Source of the DNA: Pseudomonas piscis
GTDB taxonomy: Bacteria > Pseudomonadota > Gammaproteobacteria > Pseudomonadales > Pseudomonadaceae
Length of the DNA: 64,000 nucleotides
Direction of reading: 5' to 3'
NCBI RefSeq assembly: GCF_009380155.1
Contig: NZ_WHUV01000003.1
Span: forward strand, 372,001-436,000
In this document: positions 1-6,848 of the stretch, piece by piece
Layout of the letters: each line of letters starts with the position of its first letter
Position numbering within the stretch: position 1 is the first letter of the stretch
Position numbers and translations under genes: made by a program
The notes under the pieces: model-generated
Told to the model about the DNA's origin: nothing
The model's input: the letters and a program-made list of their open reading frames with translations, nothing else
The model's database searches: none

Positions 1-345
1 GCGGCGGTTTATGTCTGTGGCGATGAGGAATGCAGCACCTGGGATGCCATTACCGAAGTGCAGCTCGAGACCAAGTCCACCGATGGAGAAAATACGACCA
101 TTCGCCAGACCCTCAGCCTTTCGGCGAGTGAATCCATCACCAATGGCTACAACAGCATCGCCAACACTGACCTCTATCTGAAGAAAAGTCTTTGGCACAT
201 AGGTGGCATTGAGCCGTTCAAGGGCAAGCAGCATGTAACTGCCTACGTCTATAAATCCACCGACCCCGATACCCGCCTCAAGACCTGCCACGCTTTCTCA
301 TACAAGAATCCCAAGGGGCGCTACCACGCCACCTGCGATAAATGA
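1..345 (+). CDS. Hypothetical protein, 5' end outside window
   Basis: An open frame runs from the first base to a TGA at 343-345 with no convincing start, so this is the C-terminal 114 residues of a longer protein. I do not recognise the family. The segment is polar and rich in Thr, Ser, Lys and Asp, and has three Cys in the first part and near the end (CGDEEC near its start, KTCHAF and ATCDK near the end), which would suit a disulfide-bonded exported protein. That location is an inference. A strong intrinsic terminator follows 42 bases after the stop, so it is the last gene of its transcript. Confidence 0.6.
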   Translation, partial: AAVYVCGDEECSTWDAITEVQLETKSTDGENTTIRQTLSLSASESITNGYNSIANTDLYLKKSLWHIGGIEPFKGKQHVTAYVYKSTDPDTRLKTCHAFSYKNPKGRYHATCDK

Positions 346-387
346 GGGCGAAGTGTCGTTGATCCTTGCCTGATATGAGTAGGCGAT

Positions 388-416
388 CCGGAGCCCCCGC
401 GGGGCTCCGGTTTTTT
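388..416 (+). terminator. Rho-independent terminator
   Basis: A 10-bp perfect GC-rich stem (ccggagcccc / ggggctccgg) with a 3-base loop is followed by six T. It ends the truncated gene at the left edge. Confidence 0.85.
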
Positions 417-522
417 CTGCCCAGGTTTCCAGCAACCGTCGGTTGACGAGCAGCCTGGCAGCTTGCGGGGCAGGGCCTATCATGTTCAGGATTGGGGATC
501 GACGAAAACCAGGGAGATCAGC

Positions 523-762
523 ATGCGGCTCAACGATGTGGAACAGAGTCTCCGGCGTGACCTGCAAGGCACGGCTTCCGACTTGCGCTGGTCGGCGGTG
601 GAACTCAGGCGTATCGCTGAATTGCTGCGCCAGGCAGGCAATGGTGCGGATGCCGAGGCGCTGGTGAGGATGTGCCAGTTGTTCCAGGACGACGAGGAGC
701 GGCTGGTCGCATATGCGGATGAAGTAAAGGCCCACTTGATCAGTCGAAGACAAACTCAATAG
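523..762 (+). CDS. Hypothetical protein, 79 aa
   Basis: A small protein of unknown function. The ATG at 523 is preferred over upstream in-frame starts because AGGGAG lies 6 bases before it. The product is almost entirely predicted helix, with alternating acidic/basic residues and regularly spaced Leu (for example VEQSLRRDL, ELRRIAELLRQ), so a short coiled-coil or helical-bundle cytoplasmic protein is likely. There is no signal peptide or membrane segment. It lies between the terminator at 388-416 and a 300-base AT-rich gap, so it is probably transcribed alone. I see no motif that allows a functional name. Confidence 0.6.
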   Translation: MRLNDVEQSLRRDLQGTASDLRWSAVELRRIAELLRQAGNGADAEALVRMCQLFQDDEERLVAYADEVKAHLISRRQTQ

Positions 763-1075
763 ATGAATATTTAGATGGGGCTAAATCATGGGGTGGTCGT
801 TGGTTAGTTTTGGGTTTTGAGTGATTTAAACTTTTAGAAACAATACTTGTCATGTTTTTATTAAATTTCTGTTAGTACGGAAAGTAGCTTGGCTGTTGAT
901 TGGTCTTATGTGTCTTTAAAGTTTGTTGTTCAGTGTGAAAGTTATTTTGTAAGGCAATTCGGTATTGCTTGTAAGGAACGTCCTCCTACAGTCGTAGCCG
1001 CCTGATACACAGTGCCAGCGTCAATTCTCTCGGGTATGGTGCTGGCTCTAAAAATCTCAGGACGTGGACGGACCT
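763..1075. other. AT-rich gene-free leader
   Basis: About 310 bases with no coding potential, conspicuously richer in A and T (many TTT and AAA runs) than its surroundings, upstream of the LuxR-type regulator. A short inverted repeat (gccagc at 1014-1019 with gctggc at 1041-1046) sits just before that gene. It may hold the promoter and a long 5' UTR. No sRNA could be assigned. Confidence 0.4.
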
Positions 1076-1702
1076 ATGAAAAGAGTCTTGATCGTGGATG
1101 ATCATCCGGTAACTCGTCTGGCCGTACGTATGTTGATGGAGCGACATGGTTTTGAAGTTATAGCGGAAACGGACAATGGCGCGGATGCATTGAAGTTGGC
1201 CGTGGAGTATGTACCGGACATCCTGATCCTGGATATTGGACTTCCACAACTTGATGGGCTTGAAGTTATAACGCGGCTGATGTCACGGGCCATGCCGATC
1301 AAGATACTGGTGTTGACCCTGCAGACGCCCGGGCCTTTTTCCATGCGTTGCATGCAGGCCGGGGCGGCGGGTTATGTGTGCAAGCAGCAGGACATTACCG
1401 AGTTGATCAGCGCGGTGCGGGCGGTGCTGGCCGGCTACAGCTACTTCCCCAATGAAGCGTTGCACACTTTCCGTTCCAGCCAGGGAGTCAGCAGCGAGGA
1501 AGAAATGATCGAACGGTTGTCAGGGCGTGAGTTGGTGGTATTGAAACAACTCACCAGTGGAATGAGTAACAAGGAAATCGCCGAAGGACTATGCCTGAGC
1601 AACAAGACCATCAGTACCTACAAGCGAAGATTACTCACCAAGCTCAATGCCCGGTCACTGGTCGACCTGATCGAGTTTGCCCAGCGGCACCGGTTGATAT
1701 GA
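1076..1702 (+). CDS. LuxR/NarL-family response regulator (orphan)
   Basis: A DNA-binding response regulator of 208 residues. The N-terminal receiver domain (residues 1-120) shows the acidic pair in VLIVDD, the phospho-acceptor Asp in LILDIGLPQLDG, the Thr of ILVLT and the conserved Lys in GYVCKQQD. The C-terminal NarL/FixJ helix-turn-helix (about 145-205) contains LSGRELVVLKQL, GMSNKEIAEGLCLSNKTISTY and KLNARS, as in BvgA/EvgA-type regulators. The ATG at 1076 was chosen over the GTG at 1064 because no ribosome site precedes the GTG; even so its own site is weak. No sensor kinase is adjacent, so its input is unknown. A bidirectional terminator follows. Confidence 0.88.
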   Translation: MKRVLIVDDHPVTRLAVRMLMERHGFEVIAETDNGADALKLAVEYVPDILILDIGLPQLDGLEVITRLMSRAMPIKILVLTLQTPGPFSMRCMQAGAAGYVCKQQDITELISAVRAVLAGYSYFPNEALHTFRSSQGVSSEEEMIERLSGRELVVLKQLTSGMSNKEIAEGLCLSNKTISTYKRRLLTKLNARSLVDLIEFAQRHRLI

Positions 1703-1807
1703 AGTTTTTCCGATAGCAAGGACTGTAGCGGGCGGGATGATCCCTGAATACTGCGAACGCCTGGTCGGCCTCTAAGGCCGACCGTGGGAGCAGGAGAAAC
1801 CAGTACA

Positions 1808-1837
1808 CGAGAAAACCTCCAGTCGGAGGTTTTCTCG
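1808..1837. terminator. Bidirectional terminator hairpin
   Basis: A perfect 13-bp stem (cgagaaaacctcc / ggaggttttctcg) with a 4-base loop separates the convergent response regulator and the PA3496-family gene. The A/T parts of the stem can act as a U-tract on either strand. Confidence 0.8.
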
Positions 1838-1840
1838 TTA

Positions 1841-2020
1841 CTAAAGATCGAAATCGTAATCGGCCAGCTGCTTTTGCAGGCGCCGTTCTTCCAGAAGATT
1901 GTCGATGGTGCGGCGCTTGCTCAGGTTGGTCTTCGCCACCTCCACCACAGGTTCGGCATCGTCTGTTTCAGCCGCGGTGAAATCGTCTTCTACGTCCAGT
2001 TGTTCTTTGCCAGTGCTCAT
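1841..2020 (-). CDS. PA3496-family small protein, 59 aa
   Basis: Starts at ATG 2020-2018 (MSTGKEQLDVEDDF) and stops at TAG 1843-1841. The N-terminal half is acidic (EDDFTAAETDDAEP). The C-terminal half is a basic helix, SKRRTIDNLLEERRLQKQL, ending YDFDL. Both the sequence and the position directly downstream of nth match PA3496, which from memory is annotated as a putative envelope-integrity protein family. It lies 107 bases from nth and may be co-transcribed. The function is not established from sequence. Confidence 0.75.
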   Translation of the reverse strand: MSTGKEQLDVEDDFTAAETDDAEPVVEVAKTNLSKRRTIDNLLEERRLQKQLADYDFDL

Positions 2021-2127
2021 AAGGTCGACTCCAGGCTAGGACTGCCATTGGCGCTCCTTATATCGATATTCTCCTGGCGGGTAAAAAAGATTTTTTCAAT
2101 CGAGTCATGAAGAAAATCAATGCTCGA

Positions 2128-2766
2128 TCAATCATCGGAAGTCTTTTGCTTGTATTCGCACAGGTCCTCGATCCGACAACTTCCGCAACGTGGCTTGCGG
2201 GCCAGGCAAACATATCGACCGTGCAGGATCAGCCAGTGGTGGGAGTCCAGCAGGTACTCCTTGGGCACGAACTTCATCAACTTGTTTTCCACTTCCACCA
2301 CGTTCTTGCCTGGCGCCAGCCCGGTGCGATTGCTGACCCGGAAGATGTGGGTATCCACGGCCATGGTCAATTGGCGAAAAGCCGTGTTGAGGACCACGTT
2401 GGCGGTCTTGCGACCAACGCCCGGCAGGGCTTCGAGTTCTTCCCGGGTCTGCGGTACCTCGCCGCCATGGCGTTCCACCAGCAGGCGGCAGGTTTCGATG
2501 ACGTTCTTGGCCTTGCTGTTGTACAGGCCGATGGTCTTGATGTACTCCGACAACCCATCGACCCCGAGGGCATGGATGGCTGCCGGGGTGTTGGCCACGG
2601 GAAACAGCTTGGCAGTCGCCTTGTTGACCCCGACGTCGGTCGATTGCGCCGAAAGGATCACGGCGATCAGCAGTTCGAATGCCGAGGAGTAGGCCAGTTC
2701 GGTCTTCGGTTCGGGGTTGTCCTCATGGAGCCGGCGAAATATTTCCAGGCGTTTGGCTGCATTCAT
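2128..2766 (-). CDS. nth: Endonuclease III (DNA glycosylase/AP lyase)
   Basis: Base-excision repair enzyme that removes oxidised pyrimidines and cleaves the abasic site. At 212 residues it has normal family length. Visible are the helix-hairpin-helix LPGVGRKTANVV with its catalytic Lys, the catalytic Asp in AVDTHIFRVSNR, and the C-terminal [4Fe-4S] cluster pattern C-x6-C-x2-C-x5-C (CLARKPRCGSCRIEDLC). It begins 7 bases after rnfE ends, so it is almost surely translated from the rnf transcript; the rnf-nth linkage is common in gammaproteobacteria. The start is MNAAKRLEIF. Confidence 0.97.
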   Translation of the reverse strand: MNAAKRLEIFRRLHEDNPEPKTELAYSSAFELLIAVILSAQSTDVGVNKATAKLFPVANTPAAIHALGVDGLSEYIKTIGLYNSKAKNVIETCRLLVERHGGEVPQTREELEALPGVGRKTANVVLNTAFRQLTMAVDTHIFRVSNRTGLAPGKNVVEVENKLMKFVPKEYLLDSHHWLILHGRYVCLARKPRCGSCRIEDLCEYKQKTSDD

Positions 2767-2773
2767 GGGTGAT

Positions 2774-3358
2774 TCATTTCCTCGAAGGCGATCGGTAGAG
2801 GGTCCAGGCCCGGGTGGCGGCCAGCAACAGGCCCAGAAGGATAAAACCGCCCGGGGCGAGAGTCAGCAGGTGCAAGCCGCCATTGGCTACTACCCAGCCG
2901 CTTCCGGTATCGGTCATGCCGATGAGCCAGCCCAGGTGGCTACCCAGGGCCCCGGTGCCTAGCAGTTCGCGCAGGGCGCCCAGCAGGCTCAGGGCGGCAC
3001 AAAAAGCCAGCGCCAGGCGTAGCCGGTCGGCATGCTGAAAAAATCCCACCTGTTCCAGTGCTATGCACTGCAAGGGCAGCAGCGCCAGGTACAGGCCCAG
3101 TTGCTGGTGCAAATCCAGGCTCCAGGCCTGCGCGGCCAGCCACAGGCAACTGCCAAGGCCGGCGGCCAGCAACAAGCTGGCCAGCAGGCGCGGGCCACCG
3201 GCCTGCAGATGCGGGCGTAGCGAGCGCATGCCAAGACCGAAAGCCGTCGCCAGCAAGCCAAAGCCCAGGGTCATGCCCAGGGCCTTGACCCAGGAATCCG
3301 TCGCCCCGATCAGTGCCGGCAGCATCAACAACCCGGGCAGCGCCAGCGGCTTATTCAT
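2774..3358 (-). CDS. rnfE: Rnf electron transport complex subunit E
   Basis: Polytopic inner-membrane subunit of the RnfABCDGE/Rsx complex. The start MNKPLALPG at 3358 overlaps the end of rnfG by 8 bases; the upstream frame is rnfG-coding. The 194-residue product has about six hydrophobic segments and the family-like stretches LPALIGATDSW and ALRELLGTG. It is clearly shorter than enterobacterial RsxE (about 230). Like the other subunits here it looks divergent, but the order A-B-D-G-E-nth makes the assignment firm. Confidence 0.88.
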   Translation of the reverse strand: MNKPLALPGLLMLPALIGATDSWVKALGMTLGFGLLATAFGLGMRSLRPHLQAGGPRLLASLLLAAGLGSCLWLAAQAWSLDLHQQLGLYLALLPLQCIALEQVGFFQHADRLRLALAFCAALSLLGALRELLGTGALGSHLGWLIGMTDTGSGWVVANGGLHLLTLAPGGFILLGLLLAATRAWTLYRSPSRK

Positions 3359-3962
3359 GGTCGGCTCCCTCGAGCAGGGTGGCGCGGTGTTCGTCAAAGT
3401 AACGCAGGGCATCGTGCAGGGCGCTGATCACTGCACGGGAGGTGATGGTGGCGCCGGCGATCTGGTCGAACTGGCCCTGGTCCTTCTTCAGTGCCCAGCC
3501 TGCGTCACCGGGATCGTTGCGGGACTTGCCGGAAAACCCGGCCAGCCAAGGGTTGGGTTGATCGCCGATGTGGGAGCCCAGGCCCGGTGTCTCCTCCTGC
3601 CTGAGGGCCTTGCTGCCGAGCAGGCGGCCCTGATTGTCGATGGCGATCAGCAGCTCGATGGGGCCGGCATACCCCGTAACCTGGCTGCGCAGCAGCAGGG
3701 CGCTGGGCAGGCCATTGCGGGTGGCCAGGTAGCCCTCGAGCAGGCGGCTGTTGGCCAACTGCGTGGCAGGTAGTGGCACTGGCCGATCCAGGGGCTGGTT
3801 GTCATAGCTGTCCGTTGGCAGCAAGTCCAGCAGCTTGCGCGCTTGCAGGGCTCTTTGCTCGGCTTCGATCCGCGGGGCGCTGGCATGTTGCAACCACAGC
3901 GTGGCACCGATGCCCAGGATGCCAAGGGCCGCCAGCAACAACAGGCTGCGTGGGGGCTTCAT
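3351..3962 (-). CDS. rnfG: Rnf electron transport complex subunit G
   Basis: Membrane-anchored flavoprotein subunit of the Rnf/Rsx complex, 203 residues. An N-terminal membrane helix (SLLLLAALGILGIGATLWL) is followed by a periplasmic FMN-binding domain. The covalent FMN attachment motif is present as A-G-A-T-I-T-S, with Thr172 the expected acceptor. Other family features are ETPGLGSHI and WLAGFSGK. The start MKPPRS at 3962 overlaps rnfD by 4 bases (ATGA), indicating translational coupling. Confidence 0.93.
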   Translation of the reverse strand: MKPPRSLLLLAALGILGIGATLWLQHASAPRIEAEQRALQARKLLDLLPTDSYDNQPLDRPVPLPATQLANSRLLEGYLATRNGLPSALLLRSQVTGYAGPIELLIAIDNQGRLLGSKALRQEETPGLGSHIGDQPNPWLAGFSGKSRNDPGDAGWALKKDQGQFDQIAGATITSRAVISALHDALRYFDEHRATLLEGADHE

Positions 3963-4948
3963 GGTCGGCTCCCGGCTGGTTCGCGGGCGCAATGGCGTTC
4001 CAGGGCGGGCACCGCCAAGTTCATCAGCAGCACGGCGAAGGCCAGGCCGTCAGGGTAGCTGCCCCAGGTACGGATCAGGTAGGTCAGCAGGCCGACCCCG
4101 ACCCCGAACAGCAAGCGTGCCCTGGCTGCTTTGGGGCCTGATACCGGTTCGGTGACGATGAAGAAGGCGCCGAGCATGCTGGCCCCGGTGAGCAGGTGGA
4201 ACAGCGGCGAGCCGTGGGAGTCGGAGCCTGTACCGTTCCAGCACAGCAGGCTGATGAGCAGCAGGCTGCCGAGCATGCCAACAGGGGCATGCCAGCTGAT
4301 GACTCGCTGTTGCAGCAGCAGTAATCCGCCGGCCAGGAAGGCCAGGTTGACCCATTCGACGCCGCGACCAGCGAAATGACCGAAGGCCGGGCTGGCGGCG
4401 AATAGCTCGTCGATGGTCAGGCTCTTGTTGATGCGCAGGCTGTCCAGCGCAGTGGCCTGGGCCCAGGCATCGGGACGCGAACCGTCCAGGCCGAAGACCA
4501 GTTGCAGGCCGTCCAGCAAGCCCATGGCCTGGGGGGCAGGCCAATGGGTCATCGACTGCGGGAAGCACAGCAGGGCCAGGGCATAGCCGAGCATGGCCGG
4601 GTTGAAGGGATTCTGCCCGATGCCGCCATACAGGTGCTTGCCCAGGAGCATGGCGCTGGCCGCGGCGCTTGGAGCCAGCCACCAGGGGCAGTAGGCCGGC
4701 AGGGCCAAGGCCAGCAGAGTGGCGCTGACCAGGGCGCTACCATCGCTGAGGGACGCCAGCAGCGGGCGCTTGCGCAGGCGCAATACCAGGGCCTCCATGG
4801 CCAGTGCGGCACCAGCGGCCAGCAGCAGATTCAACAGCACTCCCCAACCATACAGCCACAGCAGTACCAGCAGCCCTGGCAGAGTGGCCAGCAGCACTCG
4901 CTGCATGGCCTGGCGCAGGCGTGGGTCGGCGCCCTCAGCCAGCGGCAT
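3959..4948 (-). CDS. rnfD: Rnf electron transport complex subunit D
   Basis: Polytopic membrane subunit (NqrB/RnfD family), about 329 residues. Family signatures are ASLSDGSALVSATLLALALP and IGQNPFNPAMLGYALAL. The usual S-G-A-T flavinylation motif appears as A-Q-A-T-A-L-D: the acceptor Thr (about residue 166) is kept but the flanking Ser-Gly is not. The ATG at 4948 is used because AGGTGG lies 6 bases upstream; ATG 4954 and GTG 4975 are alternatives. It overlaps the end of rnfB. In most gammaproteobacteria rnfC would sit between rnfB and rnfD, but there is no room for it here. Confidence 0.9.
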   Translation of the reverse strand: MPLAEGADPRLRQAMQRVLLATLPGLLVLLWLYGWGVLLNLLLAAGAALAMEALVLRLRKRPLLASLSDGSALVSATLLALALPAYCPWWLAPSAAASAMLLGKHLYGGIGQNPFNPAMLGYALALLCFPQSMTHWPAPQAMGLLDGLQLVFGLDGSRPDAWAQATALDSLRINKSLTIDELFAASPAFGHFAGRGVEWVNLAFLAGGLLLLQQRVISWHAPVGMLGSLLLISLLCWNGTGSDSHGSPLFHLLTGASMLGAFFIVTEPVSGPKAARARLLFGVGVGLLTYLIRTWGSYPDGLAFAVLLMNLAVPALERHCAREPAGSRP

Positions 4949-6143
4949 GGGCATCCACCTGGCGTTCGACTTCACTCAGGCGTGCCTGGGCCTGGGTCAA
5001 TTGCTCGGCACTGCTGCCTGCCTGGCGTTGCAACTTGTGCAGCTCGGCCCGGGCATAGGCCAGCTCGGTCTTCAGGCGACGCAGTTGCGGGTCGATTGGC
5101 CGCTTCTCGGTACGGGTGAGCACCGGTGCCGGCTTGGCACTGGCATCCTCGGCGGCATGCAGGTCCTGTTCGGCAGCCGCCAGGGCTGCGCCCAGCGCCT
5201 CCAGTTCAGCCTGTGGAGCACCTGCGGCCTGGGCTTTTTTCAGTTCGGCGCGGCGTGTGGCCAGCTGGATCTTGGCGCGCTTGAGATTGGCATCCTTGGG
5301 CGTCGCCACTGGTGACGTGGCTGGGGTTTGGGCTTCCAGGCGAGCCAGGGCCTGCTCGGCGGCTTCGAACTGACGCTGCAGGACGATCAGTTGCGACTGT
5401 TGCTCGAAGGTGGGCGGATGACCGAAGGCCTTGAGGGACTTGTTCAACTGGGTCCGGCTCATGGCTAATTCGATCTTGGCTTTTTTCAGCGCGGCATCGG
5501 CAGCCGCGGCCTTCTGCGCGCGAACTCGTTCGATCGCCGCCTGGACCGGGTTGTCGCCGCTCGCGACAGGTTGGGCGGCCTTTTGCGCCCGGGCCTGGCG
5601 TTCGGCCAGGCGTCGGGTTTCTTCACGCTGCAGGCGTTGGTTGCGTTGTTCGAAGCGGCGCCTGGCGTGCTCGCGCTTGCTGCTGCGGGCCTGCAATTGC
5701 TCGGGGCTGCCGGCCAGGCCGCCGACAATCGGTACCACCTGGCCCAGGGCCAGGGGCAGCATGTCGATGCAATCCACCGGGCAGGGCGCCACGCACAAAT
5801 CGCAACCGGTGCATTCATCGACCAGCACGGTGTGCATCAGCTTGGCCGCGCCGACGATGGCGTCCACCGGGCAGGCCTGGATGCACTTGGTGCAGCCGAT
5901 GCACTCGGCTTCGCGGATGTAGGCCACCTGGGCCGGGGCTTCGCCGCGGCTGCGATCCAGTTCGATGACCGGCAATTGCAGTAGCCGGGCCAGGCCGGCG
6001 ATGGTTTCCTCGCCGCCGGGTGGGCACTTGTTGATGGCCTCGCCCTTGGCGATGCCTTCGGCGTAGGGTTTGCATCCGCCATGGCCGCACTTGCCACATT
6101 GGGTTTGCGGCAAGAGGGCATCGATGCGTTGAATCAGACTCAT
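4935..6143 (-). CDS. rnfB: Rnf subunit B, anchor-less with long C-terminal repeat tail
   Basis: Iron-sulfur subunit of the Rnf/Rsx complex, 402 residues against about 190 in E. coli RsxB. Cys16, 19, 24 and 40 form the first [4Fe-4S] motif. Two ferredoxin motifs follow at Cys81/84/87/91 and Cys111/114/117/121. The hydrophobic N-terminal anchor of typical RnfB is missing: the protein starts MSLIQRIDALLPQTQ. After residue 150 comes a charged helical tail with three related repeats (about 215-270, 284-333, 351-397) beginning L-K/R-K/R-x-K-I/T-E/Q-L-A. From memory, such tails belong to RnfC in this group, which suggests fusion or functional replacement. It overlaps rnfA by 4 bases. Confidence 0.9.
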   Translation of the reverse strand: MSLIQRIDALLPQTQCGKCGHGGCKPYAEGIAKGEAINKCPPGGEETIAGLARLLQLPVIELDRSRGEAPAQVAYIREAECIGCTKCIQACPVDAIVGAAKLMHTVLVDECTGCDLCVAPCPVDCIDMLPLALGQVVPIVGGLAGSPEQLQARSSKREHARRRFEQRNQRLQREETRRLAERQARAQKAAQPVASGDNPVQAAIERVRAQKAAAADAALKKAKIELAMSRTQLNKSLKAFGHPPTFEQQSQLIVLQRQFEAAEQALARLEAQTPATSPVATPKDANLKRAKIQLATRRAELKKAQAAGAPQAELEALGAALAAAEQDLHAAEDASAKPAPVLTRTEKRPIDPQLRRLKTELAYARAELHKLQRQAGSSAEQLTQAQARLSEVERQVDAHAAG

Positions 6144-6718
6144 GGTTTGACCATTCCGTTGAAGCCCAGGAACGCCACTGCCAGCAGGCCGGCGCCGATC
6201 AAGTCGAGGGGCAGGCCCCGCCAGGGCAGGGGAACATCGTTGTTGCAGACGCGCTGGCGCAGGTCGCTGAACAAGCCAAGTACCAGCCAGAAACCCAGGC
6301 CGGCTCCCAGCGCCATGGCGCCGAGGGTCGCCAGCCCCAGATCATCGCGGCTGCCCGCCAGCAACAGGCCAAGCACGCCGGCATTGCCCAGGAGCAACAG
6401 CCAGAGACCGTCGAACGGCCAACCGGGCAGAATCCGCGCCAGCAAGCCCAGCAGCGGTTGGATCAGCAGCACGTTCAGGGGCAGCCAGAAGAACAGTTGC
6501 AGCGATGCCAGCCCCCAAGGCTCGAGCAGGCCACGATAGAGCAGCTGGCCCAGCACGCTGCTGACCAGCATCAAGACCGTGGTGGCCAGGCCCAGGGCGT
6601 GGACCTGCCGCCTGTGGCCAGCCTGGGACTGCAGCAGCGGGTCGACGCCCAGCGGCCACTGCAACACGAAGTTGTTGACCAGGGCGGTGCTGATGAGAGC
6701 GAGCAGGAAGTGGGTCAT
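6140..6718 (-). CDS. rnfA: Rnf electron transport complex subunit A
   Basis: Polytopic membrane subunit of the Rnf/Rsx ion-translocating or SoxR-reducing complex. The 192 residues are nearly all hydrophobic (about six helices), with the RnfA signature ALVNNFVL near the N-terminus. The start MTHFLLAL at 6718 is the family-like start; the longer frame upstream has no family similarity. It is the first gene of rnfABDGE-nth. Divergence from canonical RnfA (for example at the GLCPF-like segment) matches the overall unusual form of this complex. Confidence 0.88.
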   Translation of the reverse strand: MTHFLLALISTALVNNFVLQWPLGVDPLLQSQAGHRRQVHALGLATTVLMLVSSVLGQLLYRGLLEPWGLASLQLFFWLPLNVLLIQPLLGLLARILPGWPFDGLWLLLLGNAGVLGLLLAGSRDDLGLATLGAMALGAGLGFWLVLGLFSDLRQRVCNNDVPLPWRGLPLDLIGAGLLAVAFLGFNGMVKP

Positions 6719-6798
6719 GGTCGATGCCGGTGCAGGCAGGCTGTCCCTCAAGAGTAGGCAAACTCCACGCGTGCGCGTGACTGCCCAGATATGCAAAT

Positions 6799-6828
6799 CC
6801 CCCCGTTGCGCCAGTGGGCAACGGGGGG
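6799..6828 (-). terminator. Hairpin after metG
   Basis: An 11-bp perfect GC-rich stem (ccccccgttgc / gcaacgggggg) lies just after the metG stop, reading on the minus strand. The following U-tract is short. It may only partly insulate metG from the rnf operon. Confidence 0.65.
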
Positions 6829-6848
6829 ACGGGGTCCAGCCGACGGCC

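Noticed and set aside
4935..5720. Possible separate rnfC remnant gene
   Set aside because: The repeat tail is in frame with rnfB with no stop or start between, so it is part of RnfB rather than an independent gene.
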